DNA from: Muribaculum sp.
Lineage (GTDB): Bacteria; Bacillota; Clostridia; Lachnospirales; Lachnospiraceae
Length of the DNA: 35,164 nt
Reading direction: 5' to 3'
NCBI GenBank assembly: GCA_023663735.1
Contig: JAMPGV010000027.1
Span: forward strand, 1 to 35,164
Shown here: piece by piece, positions 1-8,210 of the stretch
Layout: each line of letters starts with the position of its first letter
Numbering within the stretch: position 1 is the stretch's first letter
Program-made: the position numbers and the translations under genes
The notes under the pieces: generated by a model
Database searches by the model: none
What the model saw: only the letters and a program-made list of their open reading frames with translations
Told to the model about the DNA's origin: nothing

Positions 1-54
1 AATATACAATCTGCACAATTCGGATTACCTAAATTGGAGTTTTGCAATTGCCTA

Positions 55-60
55 TATAAT
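55..60 (+). promoter_or_regulatory. possible -10 box upstream of the first gene
   Basis: TATAAT lies at 55-60 in an AT-rich stretch. The best -35 match (TTGGAG at 34-39) is only 15 bases upstream, so the promoter is weak or partly misassigned. Bases 61-188 also hold a seven-codon reading frame (88-111) with a good GGTGGAGG ribosome site, and nothing else that I recognise. Confidence 0.3.
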
Positions 61-188
61 AATATTATTGGGAGAAAGGTGGAGGATATGCGCAAGGACG
101 AATCTTTATAAAAATATGTGGCGTGTCATTCTGGTATAAAGGCGACGGCAAGAAAGTATATTGGATGTATTAAATCAAGGGAGAACGG

Positions 189-632
189 ATGGAAAAAGAG
201 GAGAAAATAAAACAAAAGCGATTAAGACAGAAGAAAAAGCAGCCGGTCAGCATCCCTTTCCTGATCGGACTTCAGATCTTTTTGATTTTGTTTCCCGTAT
301 CGCTGGTATGGATTGCCCTCTGGGATAATGTGATTCCGAGACATCAGACACGCTTTGCAAGTTTTGAGGCTTTTCGGGAAAAAGCGGAAACGGCAACGCT
401 GGCATGGGAGATTCCGGATACGGCGGAAAATATCAAGTATTATTGGGGACAGGATCGGTTTGTCCGCGTGGCGGGTTATGGAATATCCCTGCCAAGCGAG
501 GCGTATGAGCAGATGAAACAGGAAAGTACGGAGCGATATCAAGCAAATCCGGCTTTTGAAAGTACGGATGCGTATGTCTGGCGGAAGGGTGATGATAAAA
601 ATGATGTCCAAATAGAGTGGCTGAAGAAATAA
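189..632 (+). CDS. small single-pass membrane protein, unknown function
   Basis: The 147-residue product starts with a very basic cytoplasmic stretch (residues 1-20, rich in Lys/Arg), followed by one hydrophobic membrane segment at about residues 24-46 and a soluble, mostly polar remainder that should lie outside the membrane (N-in, C-out by the positive-inside rule). The ATG is preceded by GGGAGAACGG, an acceptable ribosome site. I do not recognise a family; no lipobox, catalytic motif or repeat is visible. It is convergent with the cellobiose phosphorylase gene and shares a hairpin with it at the 3' end. The basic N-terminus and Lys-rich ends make it a plausible small envelope protein, but no role can be assigned. 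Confidence 0.7.
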   Translation: MEKEEKIKQKRLRQKKKQPVSIPFLIGLQIFLILFPVSLVWIALWDNVIPRHQTRFASFEAFREKAETATLAWEIPDTAENIKYYWGQDRFVRVAGYGISLPSEAYEQMKQESTERYQANPAFESTDAYVWRKGDDKNDVQIEWLKK

Positions 633-661
633 CGCCGCCGGCGTTTCTGTCCGGCGGCGTT
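631..661. terminator. GC-rich hairpin between convergent genes
   Basis: Perfect 11-base arms AACGCCGCCGG (631-641) and CCGGCGGCGTT (651-661) flank a 9-base loop. It begins inside the stop codon of the 189-632 gene and lies 36 bases past the end of the convergent cellobiose phosphorylase gene. No proper T-tract follows on the plus strand; the minus-strand side is only mildly T-rich. Probably a bidirectional terminator or mRNA-end stabiliser. Confidence 0.6.
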
Positions 662-697
662 CAAACCGGCTGTTATCAATCTATGCAATCTGCGGTA

Positions 698-3133
698 TTA
701 CCCCATCGTCACCACAACTTCATAGTTCTCTTTCCCTTTTTCGTAAGGCACCACGCATCCCTCCACAGGCACGCCGTCCACGGTCATGGAAGCCACGCCT
801 TTCTCTACGTCTCCGGGATTTTTCACGGTGATATGGTAAGTACCCTCCCGGAATTTGCGTTTCAGGGTAAAGTCGCCGAATCCCTTGGGTACGCAGGGAT
901 TGACGGAAAGCCCCTTATGGGTGGGAGACACGCCCAGAATATACTGTGAAATATTGACGAAAGTCCACGCCGCGGTGCCGGTGAGCCAGCTGTTCTTGGC
1001 TTCGCCGTGGAATTTGGCGTCGCGCCCCGCGATCATCTGCGCATACACATAAGGTTCCGTGCGGTGGATTTCGCTGATTTCCTCCACATAGGCGGGGCAG
1101 GTTTTCCGATAGATCTCAAAGGCTCTGTCGCCGCGCCCGAGAACCGTCTCCGCAATGGAAACCCAAGGGTTGTTGTGGCAGAAAATACCGGCGTTTTCCT
1201 TGTATCCGGGGGGATAGGAGGACACTTCGCCCAGCTCCAGATGATACTCGGTGTAGGCGGGCTGCAGGATCATCACGCCGTATTGTGTATCCAGACGTTC
1301 CTTCACGGAATCCAGCGCTTTCTCTGCAAGCCCTTCCGCTACGCCCACGCCGGCCAGCACGCAGAAGCCCTGCGGCTCGATATAGATCTGGCCTTCTTTG
1401 CACTCTTTGGATCCCACTTTGTGGCTGTATGCGTCATAGGCGCGCACAAACCATTCGCCGTCCCAGCCGTCCTTTAGGATGGCGTCATACATAGTTTTCA
1501 CCTCTCCTCGGGCGCGGGCGGCTTCCGCCTCATCCCCCATGAGTTCACAGAGCTGTGCGTATTCCTCGCCGTATTTGACGAACATTCCGGCGATGAACAC
1601 GGACTCGGCCACCGGCCCCTCGCTGGGACCGAATGTCTGGAAGGATTCCCCGGGATGCTCGGAGAAGCAGTTTAAGTTCAGGCAGTCGTTCCAATCCGCG
1701 CGGCCGATCAAAGGCAGACCATGGGGACCTTTGTGGCTGACGGTATAGTCAAAGGAGCGCTTTAAGTGATCCATGAGAGGCGTTGCGACACTCATGTCAT
1801 TATCGAAAGGAACCGATTCGGTGAGGATGGAAGTATCGCCGGTCTCCCGCACATAGGCGCTGGTGCCCGCAATGAGCCACAGCGGGTCGTCGTTAAAGCC
1901 GCTGCCGATGTCGGAGTTGCCCTTTTTGGTGAGGGGCTGATATTGATGGTAGGCGCTTCCATCCTGAAACTGTGTGGAAGCGATGTCAATAATGCGTTCT
2001 CTGGCTCTGTCGGGAATCAGATGGACGAATCCCAGCAGATCCTGACAGGAATCCCGAAAGCCCATGCCTCTCCCGATGCCGGATTCATAGTAGGAAGCGG
2101 AGCGGGACATGTTGAAAGTCACCATGCACTGGTATTGATTCCAGATATTGACCATGCGGTTGACCTTATCGTTGGCGGAGTTCACCGTATACTTGGAGAG
2201 AAGCTCCTGCCAATAAGCCTGAAGCCGCTCAAAGGCTGCGTCCACTTTCTGCGTGGTGTCATATTTTGCCAGCATTTCCAGAGCGGGTTTCTTGTTGATG
2301 ACGCCGGGCGATTCCCATTTTTCCTCCTGCGGATTCTCCAGATATCCCAGCACGAAGACGAAAGTCTTGCTCTCCCCCGGCGCAAGATGCACGTTCAGCT
2401 GATGGGAGGCGATGGGAGACCAGCCGCTTGCCATGGAGTTGGTGCAGGCTCCCTGTTCCACCGCCTCGGGATCGTCCGCGCCGCGGTATGCGCCCAGAAA
2501 AGCGTCCCTGCTGGTGTCAAAGCCCGCGGTTTCCGCATTGACGGAATAGACCGCGTAGTGATTGCGGCGCTCGCGGTATTCGGTCTTGTGATAGATGGCG
2601 GATCCCACGACTTCCACTTCCCCGGTGCTTAGGTTGCGCTGGAAATTTTTCATATCGTCGTCTGCGTTCCACAGACACCATTCCACATAGGAAAATACGG
2701 AGAAGGTCTTGGCGGCGTCGGACTCGTTGGTCAGCGTCAGTTTGCTGATTTCGCAGTTGTCCCCCTCGGGTACGAAGATTAGCAGATCGGACTGCAATCC
2801 GTTTTTCGCTGATAAGAAACGGCTGTAGCCGATGCCGTGCCGGCACTCATAGGCGTCCAATTCGGTTTTCACGGGCTTCCATCCGGGATTCCAGACGGTA
2901 TCGCCATCCTTAATATAAAAGTATTTGCCGTTGACGTCGCCGGGTACGTCGTTGTAGCGGTAACGGGTCAGGCGCAGAAGTTTGGCGTCCTTATAGAAAG
3001 TATAGCCGCCGCAAGTGTTGGACAACAGTGTGAAAAATTCTCCCGAGCCGAGGTAATTGATCCAGGGCAGAGGGGTTCTGGGAGTAGTAATGACATATTC
3101 CCGCCGGGTGTCATCAAAATAGCCGAATTTCAT
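698..3133 (-). CDS. cbpA: cellobiose phosphorylase (glycoside hydrolase family 94)
   Basis: Predicted cytoplasmic enzyme that splits cellobiose with inorganic phosphate into alpha-glucose 1-phosphate and glucose, saving one ATP per disaccharide. The 811-residue length matches characterised clostridial cellobiose phosphorylases. The N-terminus ([16 protein letters not shown], then [10 protein letters not shown]) and the later [15 protein letters not shown] block (about residues 354-368) are typical of the family. The catalytic acid is expected to be D483 in the RADWND motif (residues 478-483), and [15 protein letters not shown] and the C-terminal beta-domain are present. There is no signal peptide, which fits intracellular phosphorolysis. 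It is divergent from a LacI regulator, and an operator-like palindrome sits just downstream of its promoter. GH94 also contains chitobiose and cellodextrin phosphorylases; cellobiose is preferred from length and motif similarity, and this is inference. Confidence 0.92.
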   Translation of the reverse strand: MKFGYFDDTRREYVITTPRTPLPWINYLGSGEFFTLLSNTCGGYTFYKDAKLLRLTRYRYNDVPGDVNGKYFYIKDGDTVWNPGWKPVKTELDAYECRHGIGYSRFLSAKNGLQSDLLIFVPEGDNCEISKLTLTNESDAAKTFSVFSYVEWCLWNADDDMKNFQRNLSTGEVEVVGSAIYHKTEYRERRNHYAVYSVNAETAGFDTSRDAFLGAYRGADDPEAVEQGACTNSMASGWSPIASHQLNVHLAPGESKTFVFVLGYLENPQEEKWESPGVINKKPALEMLAKYDTTQKVDAAFERLQAYWQELLSKYTVNSANDKVNRMVNIWNQYQCMVTFNMSRSASYYESGIGRGMGFRDSCQDLLGFVHLIPDRARERIIDIASTQFQDGSAYHQYQPLTKKGNSDIGSGFNDDPLWLIAGTSAYVRETGDTSILTESVPFDNDMSVATPLMDHLKRSFDYTVSHKGPHGLPLIGRADWNDCLNLNCFSEHPGESFQTFGPSEGPVAESVFIAGMFVKYGEEYAQLCELMGDEAEAARARGEVKTMYDAILKDGWDGEWFVRAYDAYSHKVGSKECKEGQIYIEPQGFCVLAGVGVAEGLAEKALDSVKERLDTQYGVMILQPAYTEYHLELGEVSSYPPGYKENAGIFCHNNPWVSIAETVLGRGDRAFEIYRKTCPAYVEEISEIHRTEPYVYAQMIAGRDAKFHGEAKNSWLTGTAAWTFVNISQYILGVSPTHKGLSVNPCVPKGFGDFTLKRKFREGTYHITVKNPGDVEKGVASMTVDGVPVEGCVVPYEKGKENYEVVVTMG

Positions 3134-3169
3134 ACGCTTGATCCTCCGTTTTGGTTGATTTGTTGAAAG

Positions 3170-3179
3170 TAAACGTTTA
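3170..3179. promoter_or_regulatory. LacI-type operator upstream of cellobiose phosphorylase
   Basis: TAAACGTTTA is a perfect 10-base palindrome with the central CG typical of LacI-family operators. It lies between the predicted minus-strand start of transcription (about 3195) and the start codon, a position suited to repression by blocking RNA polymerase. A related site occurs at 3500-3509 before the lacI-type gene. Confidence 0.6.
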
Positions 3180-3201
3180 AGTTAGCGAGACTTTGAGTAA
3201 A

Positions 3202-3230
3202 ATTATACAGAAAGAAGACATAAAAAGCAA
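3202..3230 (-). promoter_or_regulatory. sigma-A promoter of the cellobiose phosphorylase gene
   Basis: Read on the minus strand: -35 TTGCTT (3230-3225), 17-base spacer, -10 TATAAT (3207-3202). The start codon is about 70 bases further on. The rest of the 3134-3569 intergenic region is AT-rich and holds the divergent regulator promoter and the two operator-like sites; I see no gene in it. Confidence 0.6.
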
Positions 3231-3461
3231 TAGAAAGATTATAGAAAATTCAGAAAGTTTAGAAAAATAAGCACGAGTAGAGAGCAAAAAGACTCTAAAT
3301 CAATTTTGTTTTCGGTCAAGGAATGCCTTCCCGGAAGCGCCGCAGTATTCTTTTGAGATCACACAAAAGCATATTTGAGACAATAGAAAAGCATAATGCA
3401 CAAAAACGGTATGTGAAAATTAGCTATTTCGGACAAAACGCACAACAATTTTCAAAAAACG

Positions 3462-3490
3462 TTGCAAAATGTGTGAAAATGATATATATT
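3462..3490 (+). promoter_or_regulatory. sigma-A promoter of the LacI-family regulator
   Basis: -35 TTGCAA (3462-3467), 17-base spacer, -10 TATATT (3485-3490). The operator-like site at 3500-3509 would cover the first transcribed bases, which suggests autoregulation. Confidence 0.5.
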
Positions 3491-3499
3491 TAGATTACG

Positions 3500-3509
3500 A
3501 AAACGATTA
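3500..3509. promoter_or_regulatory. LacI-type operator upstream of the regulator gene
   Basis: AAAACGATTA resembles the perfect palindrome TAAACGTTTA at 3170-3179 (8 of 10 identical, same central ACG). It lies 10-19 bases past the -10 box of the regulator promoter. Its imperfection suggests weaker binding than at the phosphorylase operator. Confidence 0.45.
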
Positions 3510-3569
3510 AGTAGTTCGTTCGGTATTTATTCGGTGCCGCCGGGCATAGACACAGTCGGGGGAGAATAT

Positions 3570-4601
3570 ATGACATCAATGAAAGATATCTCCAAAGCCT
3601 GTGGAGTGTCGGTGGCAACGGTCAGCAAGGCACTGAATGACCACAAGGACATAGGAGAAGAGACCAAACAGCATATCAGGAAAGTTGCGAGGGAGATGGG
3701 ATATTTTCCCAACTCGGCGGCAAGGGCTTTGAAGACCAACCGGACGCACAGCATCGGCGTGCTGTTTGCGGATGACGCCAGAAGCGGACTGACCCATGAC
3801 TATTTTGCCAGCGTACTCGACAGCTTCAAGCGGATGGCTGAAAAGTGCGGTTACGATCTCACCTTTATCAACAGCAGCAAGAACCGGGTGGACAGCATGA
3901 CCTATCTGGAACACAGCAGATACCGGGGATTTGACGGGGTGGCCATCGCCTGTATTGATTTTACGGATCCCGAGGTGCTGGAATTGGTGCAGAGCGACAT
4001 TCCGCTGGTGACGATAGACTATGTGTTCAACGGCCGCATTGCGGTGCTTTCGGACAATGCGGGGGGAATGCAGGAGCTGGCGGAATATATCTGCCGGAGA
4101 GGCCATCGGAAAATTGCCTACATACATGGCGCGAACGCCGGATCAAGCAGGACGGTAACGGGTAATAGGCTTTCTTCTTTCTACCGGACGACGGAACGGT
4201 TCGGTATAGAAGTCCCGGCGGAGTATGTCAGGGAGGCATTCTACCGCGACACAGAGAAATCTTATCATGCGACTAACGAGATGCTGGATCTGCAGGATCC
4301 GCCCACCTGTATCATTTATCCCGACGACTTTGCAGCGTTCGGCGGCATCAACGCAATCCGGGAGAGGGGGCTTCGGATTCCCGAGGATATTTCGGTGGCG
4401 GGCTACGATGGGATTCAGGCGGCCAGACATCTGGAACCGCGGATTACCACCCTGCGGCAGGATACGGAGCAGATCGGATTTGTGGCGGCCAGAGAATTAA
4501 TCAGTCTGATCGAGCGCCCCAAGGCCACGATCATTCAGCAGATTACCGTGGCCGGAGAATTGGTGGAAGGCCAGTCGGTGGCGTCGGTCGGACACGCATA
4601 G
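3570..4601 (+). CDS. LacI-family transcriptional regulator
   Basis: A 343-residue repressor-type protein. The N-terminal helix-turn-helix reads MKDISKACGVSVATVSKALN, followed by a hinge-helix region (FPNSAARALKTNRT) and a periplasmic-binding-protein-like sugar-sensing domain from about residue 58 (SIGVLFADD) to the end, with the usual late GYDGIQAARHLEPRITTLRQD segment. The ATG at 3570 is chosen because GGGGGAG ends seven bases before it; an in-frame GTG at 3534 has no such site. A second ATG at 3579 is possible. It is divergent from the cellobiose phosphorylase and upstream of a sugar ABC importer, so it probably senses cellobiose or a related sugar and represses the phosphorylase and itself through the AAACG sites. 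The effector is not identifiable from sequence. Confidence 0.93.
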   Translation: MTSMKDISKACGVSVATVSKALNDHKDIGEETKQHIRKVAREMGYFPNSAARALKTNRTHSIGVLFADDARSGLTHDYFASVLDSFKRMAEKCGYDLTFINSSKNRVDSMTYLEHSRYRGFDGVAIACIDFTDPEVLELVQSDIPLVTIDYVFNGRIAVLSDNAGGMQELAEYICRRGHRKIAYIHGANAGSSRTVTGNRLSSFYRTTERFGIEVPAEYVREAFYRDTEKSYHATNEMLDLQDPPTCIIYPDDFAAFGGINAIRERGLRIPEDISVAGYDGIQAARHLEPRITTLRQDTEQIGFVAARELISLIERPKATIIQQITVAGELVEGQSVASVGHA

Positions 4602-4658
4602 GATCCTTTGGTATACGGCGGTATACGATGCAGAGGAATCCGGCAGTATAGGCATTTG

Positions 4659-4678
4659 ACCGCCGCATATGCGGCGGT
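4659..4678. promoter_or_regulatory. perfect 20-base palindrome in the promoter region of the sugar importer
   Basis: ACCGCCGCATATGCGGCGGT is a perfect inverted repeat. It overlaps the end of a TTGACC -35-like box (4656-4661) and ends at a TATCAG -10-like box (4678-4683), filling the spacer between them. No T-tract follows, so a simple terminator is less likely than an operator. Related GGCGGTATAC-like direct repeats lie just upstream (4610-4617 and 4620-4627). Confidence 0.45.
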
Positions 4679-4748
4679 ATCAGCATAAATATGCTATAAA
4701 TGCAATCACCAACAACTCATCATTAAAAATGAAATGGGAGGAAGTAAA

Positions 4749-6212
4749 ATGAAGAAAAAAGTACTTAGTGCTTTACTTTCCGCAACTTTGATTGTCAGTA
4801 TGCTGGCAGGCTGCGGCGGAAAAGACACACCAACACAGGGTTCTACACCCGAGTCCCCGAGTTCGGCGTCTTCCGAGCAGGCTAGCACACCCGCTGGTGA
4901 CAACAACGCAGCCGGGGGGGTAACAGTGGCGCCCGCTACGGACGGCTGGGATGCCTCCAAGAAGATTTATGCTTATGCATGGGACGATGATTTCGGCAAG
5001 AAGCTGAATGTTGTTCTGGATAAGTATCCTCAGTTCAAGGATTATGTAGAGGTTATCAATCTTGGTGTGAGCGGTACGGACGGCACGTATCAGGACGCTG
5101 TTGACACTGCTTTCACAAGCGGCGACAAGTATCCCTCTTTGATCCCTGCGGATAATGACGTTGCTCTCTATTGGGCAGAGGAAGATGACAAGACTCTTGA
5201 TCTTGGCTCTATCGGACTTACCTCCGACCTGATGGGCGACGCTTATCAGTTCTCTATTGACTATGGTACCTGCAACGGCAAGCTCAAGGCTGTTACATGG
5301 CAGGGAACTCCCGGCTCCTTCACTTACAGACGCGACATCGCTCAGGAAGTGTTCGGCGTGTCCGAGCCCGAAGAGGTTCAGGAGCTGGTAAAGGATTGGG
5401 ATACCTTCTTTGACACCGCTGCAAAGCTGAAGGAGAAAGGCTACTACATTGTGTCCGGTCCCGACGATATCAAATATCCCGTATATGACGGTCAGACCTC
5501 TCCTTGGGTCACCAAAAAGGACGGTAAAGAGTATTTGACTCTTGACGACAGTGTAAACAAGTATCTGGAGTATTCCAAGAAGCTCTATGACGAGGGCTAC
5601 ACCAACAATACAACCGCATGGGGCGGCGAGTGGTACGCTAACATGCAGGGTACCGGTAAGGTATTCGGTTACTTCGGCACCACATGGTTCATGTCCCAGA
5701 TTTATGGCCAGTCTCATGAGGGAGACACTCCTTCCTTCGGTCAGTGGGGCGCTGTGACAGGTCCCTGTGCATATCACTGGGGCGGCACCTATGTAATGGT
5801 TGGCAAGGATACACCGAACCCCGAACTCTGTGCATTCCTGCTCTATGAGATGACCTGTAACGCGGAGACCATGTATGACATCACCGTGAACACCGGTGAC
5901 TTTGTAAACAACAAGGCTGCAAACGAGAAGCTGATTGCTGCCGGTGACAGCGTGAAACTTACCATGACAGACAATAATGGCAATTCCGATAGCATTACGG
6001 ATTTCTTGGGCGGACAGAATCCTATTCAGGCATGGGCTGAGGCGGCTCCCAGCATCAGCTTGAAGAACCTGACCTATCAGGACGCAACGATTAAGAACGT
6101 CGTTGATGATGCTGCCAAATCACTTTGGAACGGCACCTATAAGACGGTTGATGAGGCGATTGCTTTTGTGAAGACAGAGGTAGCTGCAAAGACCGGTCTT
6201 ATCGTAGAGTAA
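4749..6212 (+). CDS. sugar ABC transporter substrate-binding lipoprotein
   Basis: The 487-residue product has a lipoprotein signal peptide (MKKKVLSALL, hydrophobic core, lipobox LAGC with the modified Cys at residue 22), then a Ser/Pro/Thr-rich linker (to about residue 63) and a large extracellular solute-binding domain of the type seen with carbohydrate importers (family 1-like). Motifs typical of these proteins include the AVTWQGTPGSFTYRRDIA segment in which a Trp/Tyr-rich surface is expected to stack on sugar. The ATG at 4749 follows GGGAGG with good spacing; an ATG at 4734 overlaps that site and is rejected. It heads a run with two permeases and a YesL-like protein; the context next to cellobiose phosphorylase suggests cellobiose or cello-oligosaccharides. 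Exact ligand unknown. Confidence 0.9.
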   Translation: MKKKVLSALLSATLIVSMLAGCGGKDTPTQGSTPESPSSASSEQASTPAGDNNAAGGVTVAPATDGWDASKKIYAYAWDDDFGKKLNVVLDKYPQFKDYVEVINLGVSGTDGTYQDAVDTAFTSGDKYPSLIPADNDVALYWAEEDDKTLDLGSIGLTSDLMGDAYQFSIDYGTCNGKLKAVTWQGTPGSFTYRRDIAQEVFGVSEPEEVQELVKDWDTFFDTAAKLKEKGYYIVSGPDDIKYPVYDGQTSPWVTKKDGKEYLTLDDSVNKYLEYSKKLYDEGYTNNTTAWGGEWYANMQGTGKVFGYFGTTWFMSQIYGQSHEGDTPSFGQWGAVTGPCAYHWGGTYVMVGKDTPNPELCAFLLYEMTCNAETMYDITVNTGDFVNNKAANEKLIAAGDSVKLTMTDNNGNSDSITDFLGGQNPIQAWAEAAPSISLKNLTYQDATIKNVVDDAAKSLWNGTYKTVDEAIAFVKTEVAAKTGLIVE

Positions 6213-6229
6213 TAGAAGTAATCATTCAC

Positions 6230-6269
6230 GCGCATCAGTTGGCCGATCGCCGGCTGATGCGCATTTTAA
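6230..6269 (+). terminator. hairpin between the binding protein and permease genes
   Basis: Arms GCGCATCAG (6230-6238) and CTGATGCGC (6254-6262), with a small GGC/GCC inner pairing, followed by ATTTTAAAA. This is the usual position for a partial terminator that lowers permease expression relative to the binding protein. Confidence 0.7.
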
Positions 6270-6296
6270 AAACAAGTAGAATGTTGGGGTGTTGAA

Positions 6297-7235
6297 GTGA
6301 AGAAAAAAACGGTAGAATATGGTCGATACGGTATTGTTTTTCTGATTCCTTTCTTTCTGGTTTTTGCGATTTTCCAGCTGTATCCCTTACTGTACACCAT
6401 AGCGGATTCCTTTGTATACTCAGCGAAAAACGGTCGTCAGGTAGTGGAGACCGTAGGTTTGGGAAATTATACGAATTACATATTTGGCGCGGCGGGCAAT
6501 GGTGAAATATGGCAGGCTTTGATCATCACGATTGTGATGTGGCTGTTGAATTTTATACCTCAGATTCTTTTGTCGCTGCTCCTTGCCGCGTGGTTTACGG
6601 ACAGCCAGAGGAAACTAAAGGCTTCCGGTGCGTACAAGGCGATTGTGTATCTGCCGAACGTCATTACGGCAGCAACCATAGCGGTATTGTACTTTAACAT
6701 GTTTGATACCCATGGTCCGATTACTTCGTTCTTATTGAAAATGAATATAATTAAGTCAGACGGTTTATTATACAGCGGATGGTTCTCCTTGGTATTGATT
6801 GCGTTTATCCAGTTCTGGATGTGGTATGGCAATACCATGGTGGTGTTGACAGCAGGCATTCTGGGCATTAATCCCTCTTTATATGAAGCGGCTTGTGTGG
6901 ACGGCGCAACCCCCAGACAGCAGTTCTTCAAGATTACGCTGCCTTTGTTAAAGCCTATTTTGCAATACACATTGGTGACTTCCGCAATCGGCGGATTACA
7001 GCTGTACGATATCCCGCAGCTGTTGAATGAGGGCAATCCCTTGGTCAGGGTTGGAGAGAATTCCGTCTACTCCACCAGAACCGTGGTTATGCTGATCAAA
7101 CAGTATGTTGCCAACGGTTCCTCCCAGAACTTTGGACGTGCGGCGGCATACTCCGTGGTATTGTTTGTGGTGACATTGGCAATCAGTATGATTTTCTATA
7201 TTGCAACTTCTGAGAAAAAGAGTAAGGGGAGGTAG
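6297..7235 (+). CDS. sugar ABC transporter permease (MalF/UgpA type)
   Basis: A 312-residue integral membrane protein with about six hydrophobic helices (first at residues 12-33). The cytoplasmic EAA loop that docks on the ATPase reads EAACVDGATPRQQFFKITLP, followed by LLKPI, as in binding-protein-dependent sugar permeases. The start is GTG at 6297 because upstream in-frame codons are blocked by a stop and GGGGTG precedes it. It pairs with the next gene to form the heterodimeric membrane channel. No nucleotide-binding subunit is encoded nearby, so energy coupling probably uses a shared ATPase (MsmX/MsiK type) encoded elsewhere, as is common for this transporter class in Firmicutes. Confidence 0.92.
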   Translation: MKKKTVEYGRYGIVFLIPFFLVFAIFQLYPLLYTIADSFVYSAKNGRQVVETVGLGNYTNYIFGAAGNGEIWQALIITIVMWLLNFIPQILLSLLLAAWFTDSQRKLKASGAYKAIVYLPNVITAATIAVLYFNMFDTHGPITSFLLKMNIIKSDGLLYSGWFSLVLIAFIQFWMWYGNTMVVLTAGILGINPSLYEAACVDGATPRQQFFKITLPLLKPILQYTLVTSAIGGLQLYDIPQLLNEGNPLVRVGENSVYSTRTVVMLIKQYVANGSSQNFGRAAAYSVVLFVVTLAISMIFYIATSEKKSKGR

Positions 7236-7244
7236 GCAGAGATT

Positions 7245-8105
7245 ATGACTAAGGAAAATATTAAGGGAGTGAAAATTTTTCGTACCATTGTCTGTGTGCT
7301 GCTTTGTTTTCTCTCCTTGTTTCCGTTTTGGATTTTGTTTGTGAATTCTACGCTGCCCTCCAATCAGATTGTCACCGGTATGAAGGTGATTCCCGGTTCA
7401 ATCCAGCAGCTTATTACCAATTATAAAGGCTTGATGGCGGGTTCCGAAAAGACCAGTGGCGTTTCGCTGATGCAGGCGATGCGCAATTCCCTGATTATCA
7501 CGGTTCCCACGGTGATTCTGCAGGTTTATTTCAGCTCACTCACGGCGTATGCAGTAACCGTCTATCGCTTCAAGGGAAGGGATTTCGTGTGGGGCTTCAT
7601 CTATGCGATCATGATGATTCCTACTCAGGTTTCGATCGTCGGATTTATCAAGGTTTGTAATCTGACGCATCTGTACGGCACGTTTCTGCCGCTGATTCTT
7701 CCCGCGATTGCGGCGCCTACGACGGTTTACTTTATGAAGCAGTACATGGAGGGGGCGCTATCCGTCAGTCTGGTGGAAGCGGCGCGTATTGACGGCGCAG
7801 GGGAGTTTAAGACCTTTAACAAGATTGTGCTTCCGCTGCTGACTCCCGCGATGGCGACACAGGCAATCTTTGCATTTGTTGCATCATGGAACAACCTGTA
7901 CACACCTTCATTGATCTTGGCGACCGAGAGACAGAAGGCAACCATGCCTATGTTCGTGGAGGCTTTGAAGGCAAATGATAAGACGAGAGATTACGGGCAG
8001 ATTTATACCGGTCTGTTCATCACCGTGATTCCGATCATCATCATGTACATATTCCTTGCAAGATACATTATCGGCGGAGTTGCGCTGGGCGGTGTAAAAG
8101 AATAA
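7245..8105 (+). CDS. sugar ABC transporter permease (MalG/UgpE type)
   Basis: A 286-residue inner-membrane protein with about six helices and the EAA loop EAARIDGAGEFKTFNKIVLP followed by LLTPA. It starts 9 bases after the previous gene with a strong AGGGGAGG ribosome site, so the two permeases are co-translated. The short C-terminus (ARYIIGGVALGGVKE) is typical of MalG-type subunits. Together with the binding lipoprotein and a remote ATPase it would import a di- or oligosaccharide. Confidence 0.92.
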   Translation: MTKENIKGVKIFRTIVCVLLCFLSLFPFWILFVNSTLPSNQIVTGMKVIPGSIQQLITNYKGLMAGSEKTSGVSLMQAMRNSLIITVPTVILQVYFSSLTAYAVTVYRFKGRDFVWGFIYAIMMIPTQVSIVGFIKVCNLTHLYGTFLPLILPAIAAPTTVYFMKQYMEGALSVSLVEAARIDGAGEFKTFNKIVLPLLTPAMATQAIFAFVASWNNLYTPSLILATERQKATMPMFVEALKANDKTRDYGQIYTGLFITVIPIIIMYIFLARYIIGGVALGGVKE

Positions 8106-8125
8106 GGTGCAAAGAAATAATAAGG

Positions 8126-8196
8126 ACAGTTCCGTATAAGGCTGAGGTGTAAGAAATACCGGAACAGTTCAGTGTAAGGCTGAATTGTAACGAATA
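8126..8196 (+). repeat. two imperfect 33-base direct repeats before the YesL-like gene
   Basis: Units at 8126-8158 and 8164-8196 share the frame ACAGTTC..GT.TAAGGCTGA, with about 80 percent identity and a 38-base period. A shorter third trace (TAAGGTGCAAAGAAATA) precedes them at about 8103-8119. They fill the gap between the second permease and the next gene; no ORF or terminator is seen in them. Confidence 0.7.
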
Positions 8197-8210
8197 ATAG
8201 GACATAAGTA

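Noticed and set aside
1766-2632. 288-codon open frame on the plus strand opposite the cellobiose phosphorylase gene
   Set aside because: No ribosome site or recognisable motifs; it lies wholly inside a clearly conserved GH94 gene and arises from its codon usage.
4773-5777. 334-codon minus-strand frame opposite the sugar-binding lipoprotein
   Set aside because: Antisense shadow of a gene with an evident signal peptide and lipobox; the antisense product has no family features.
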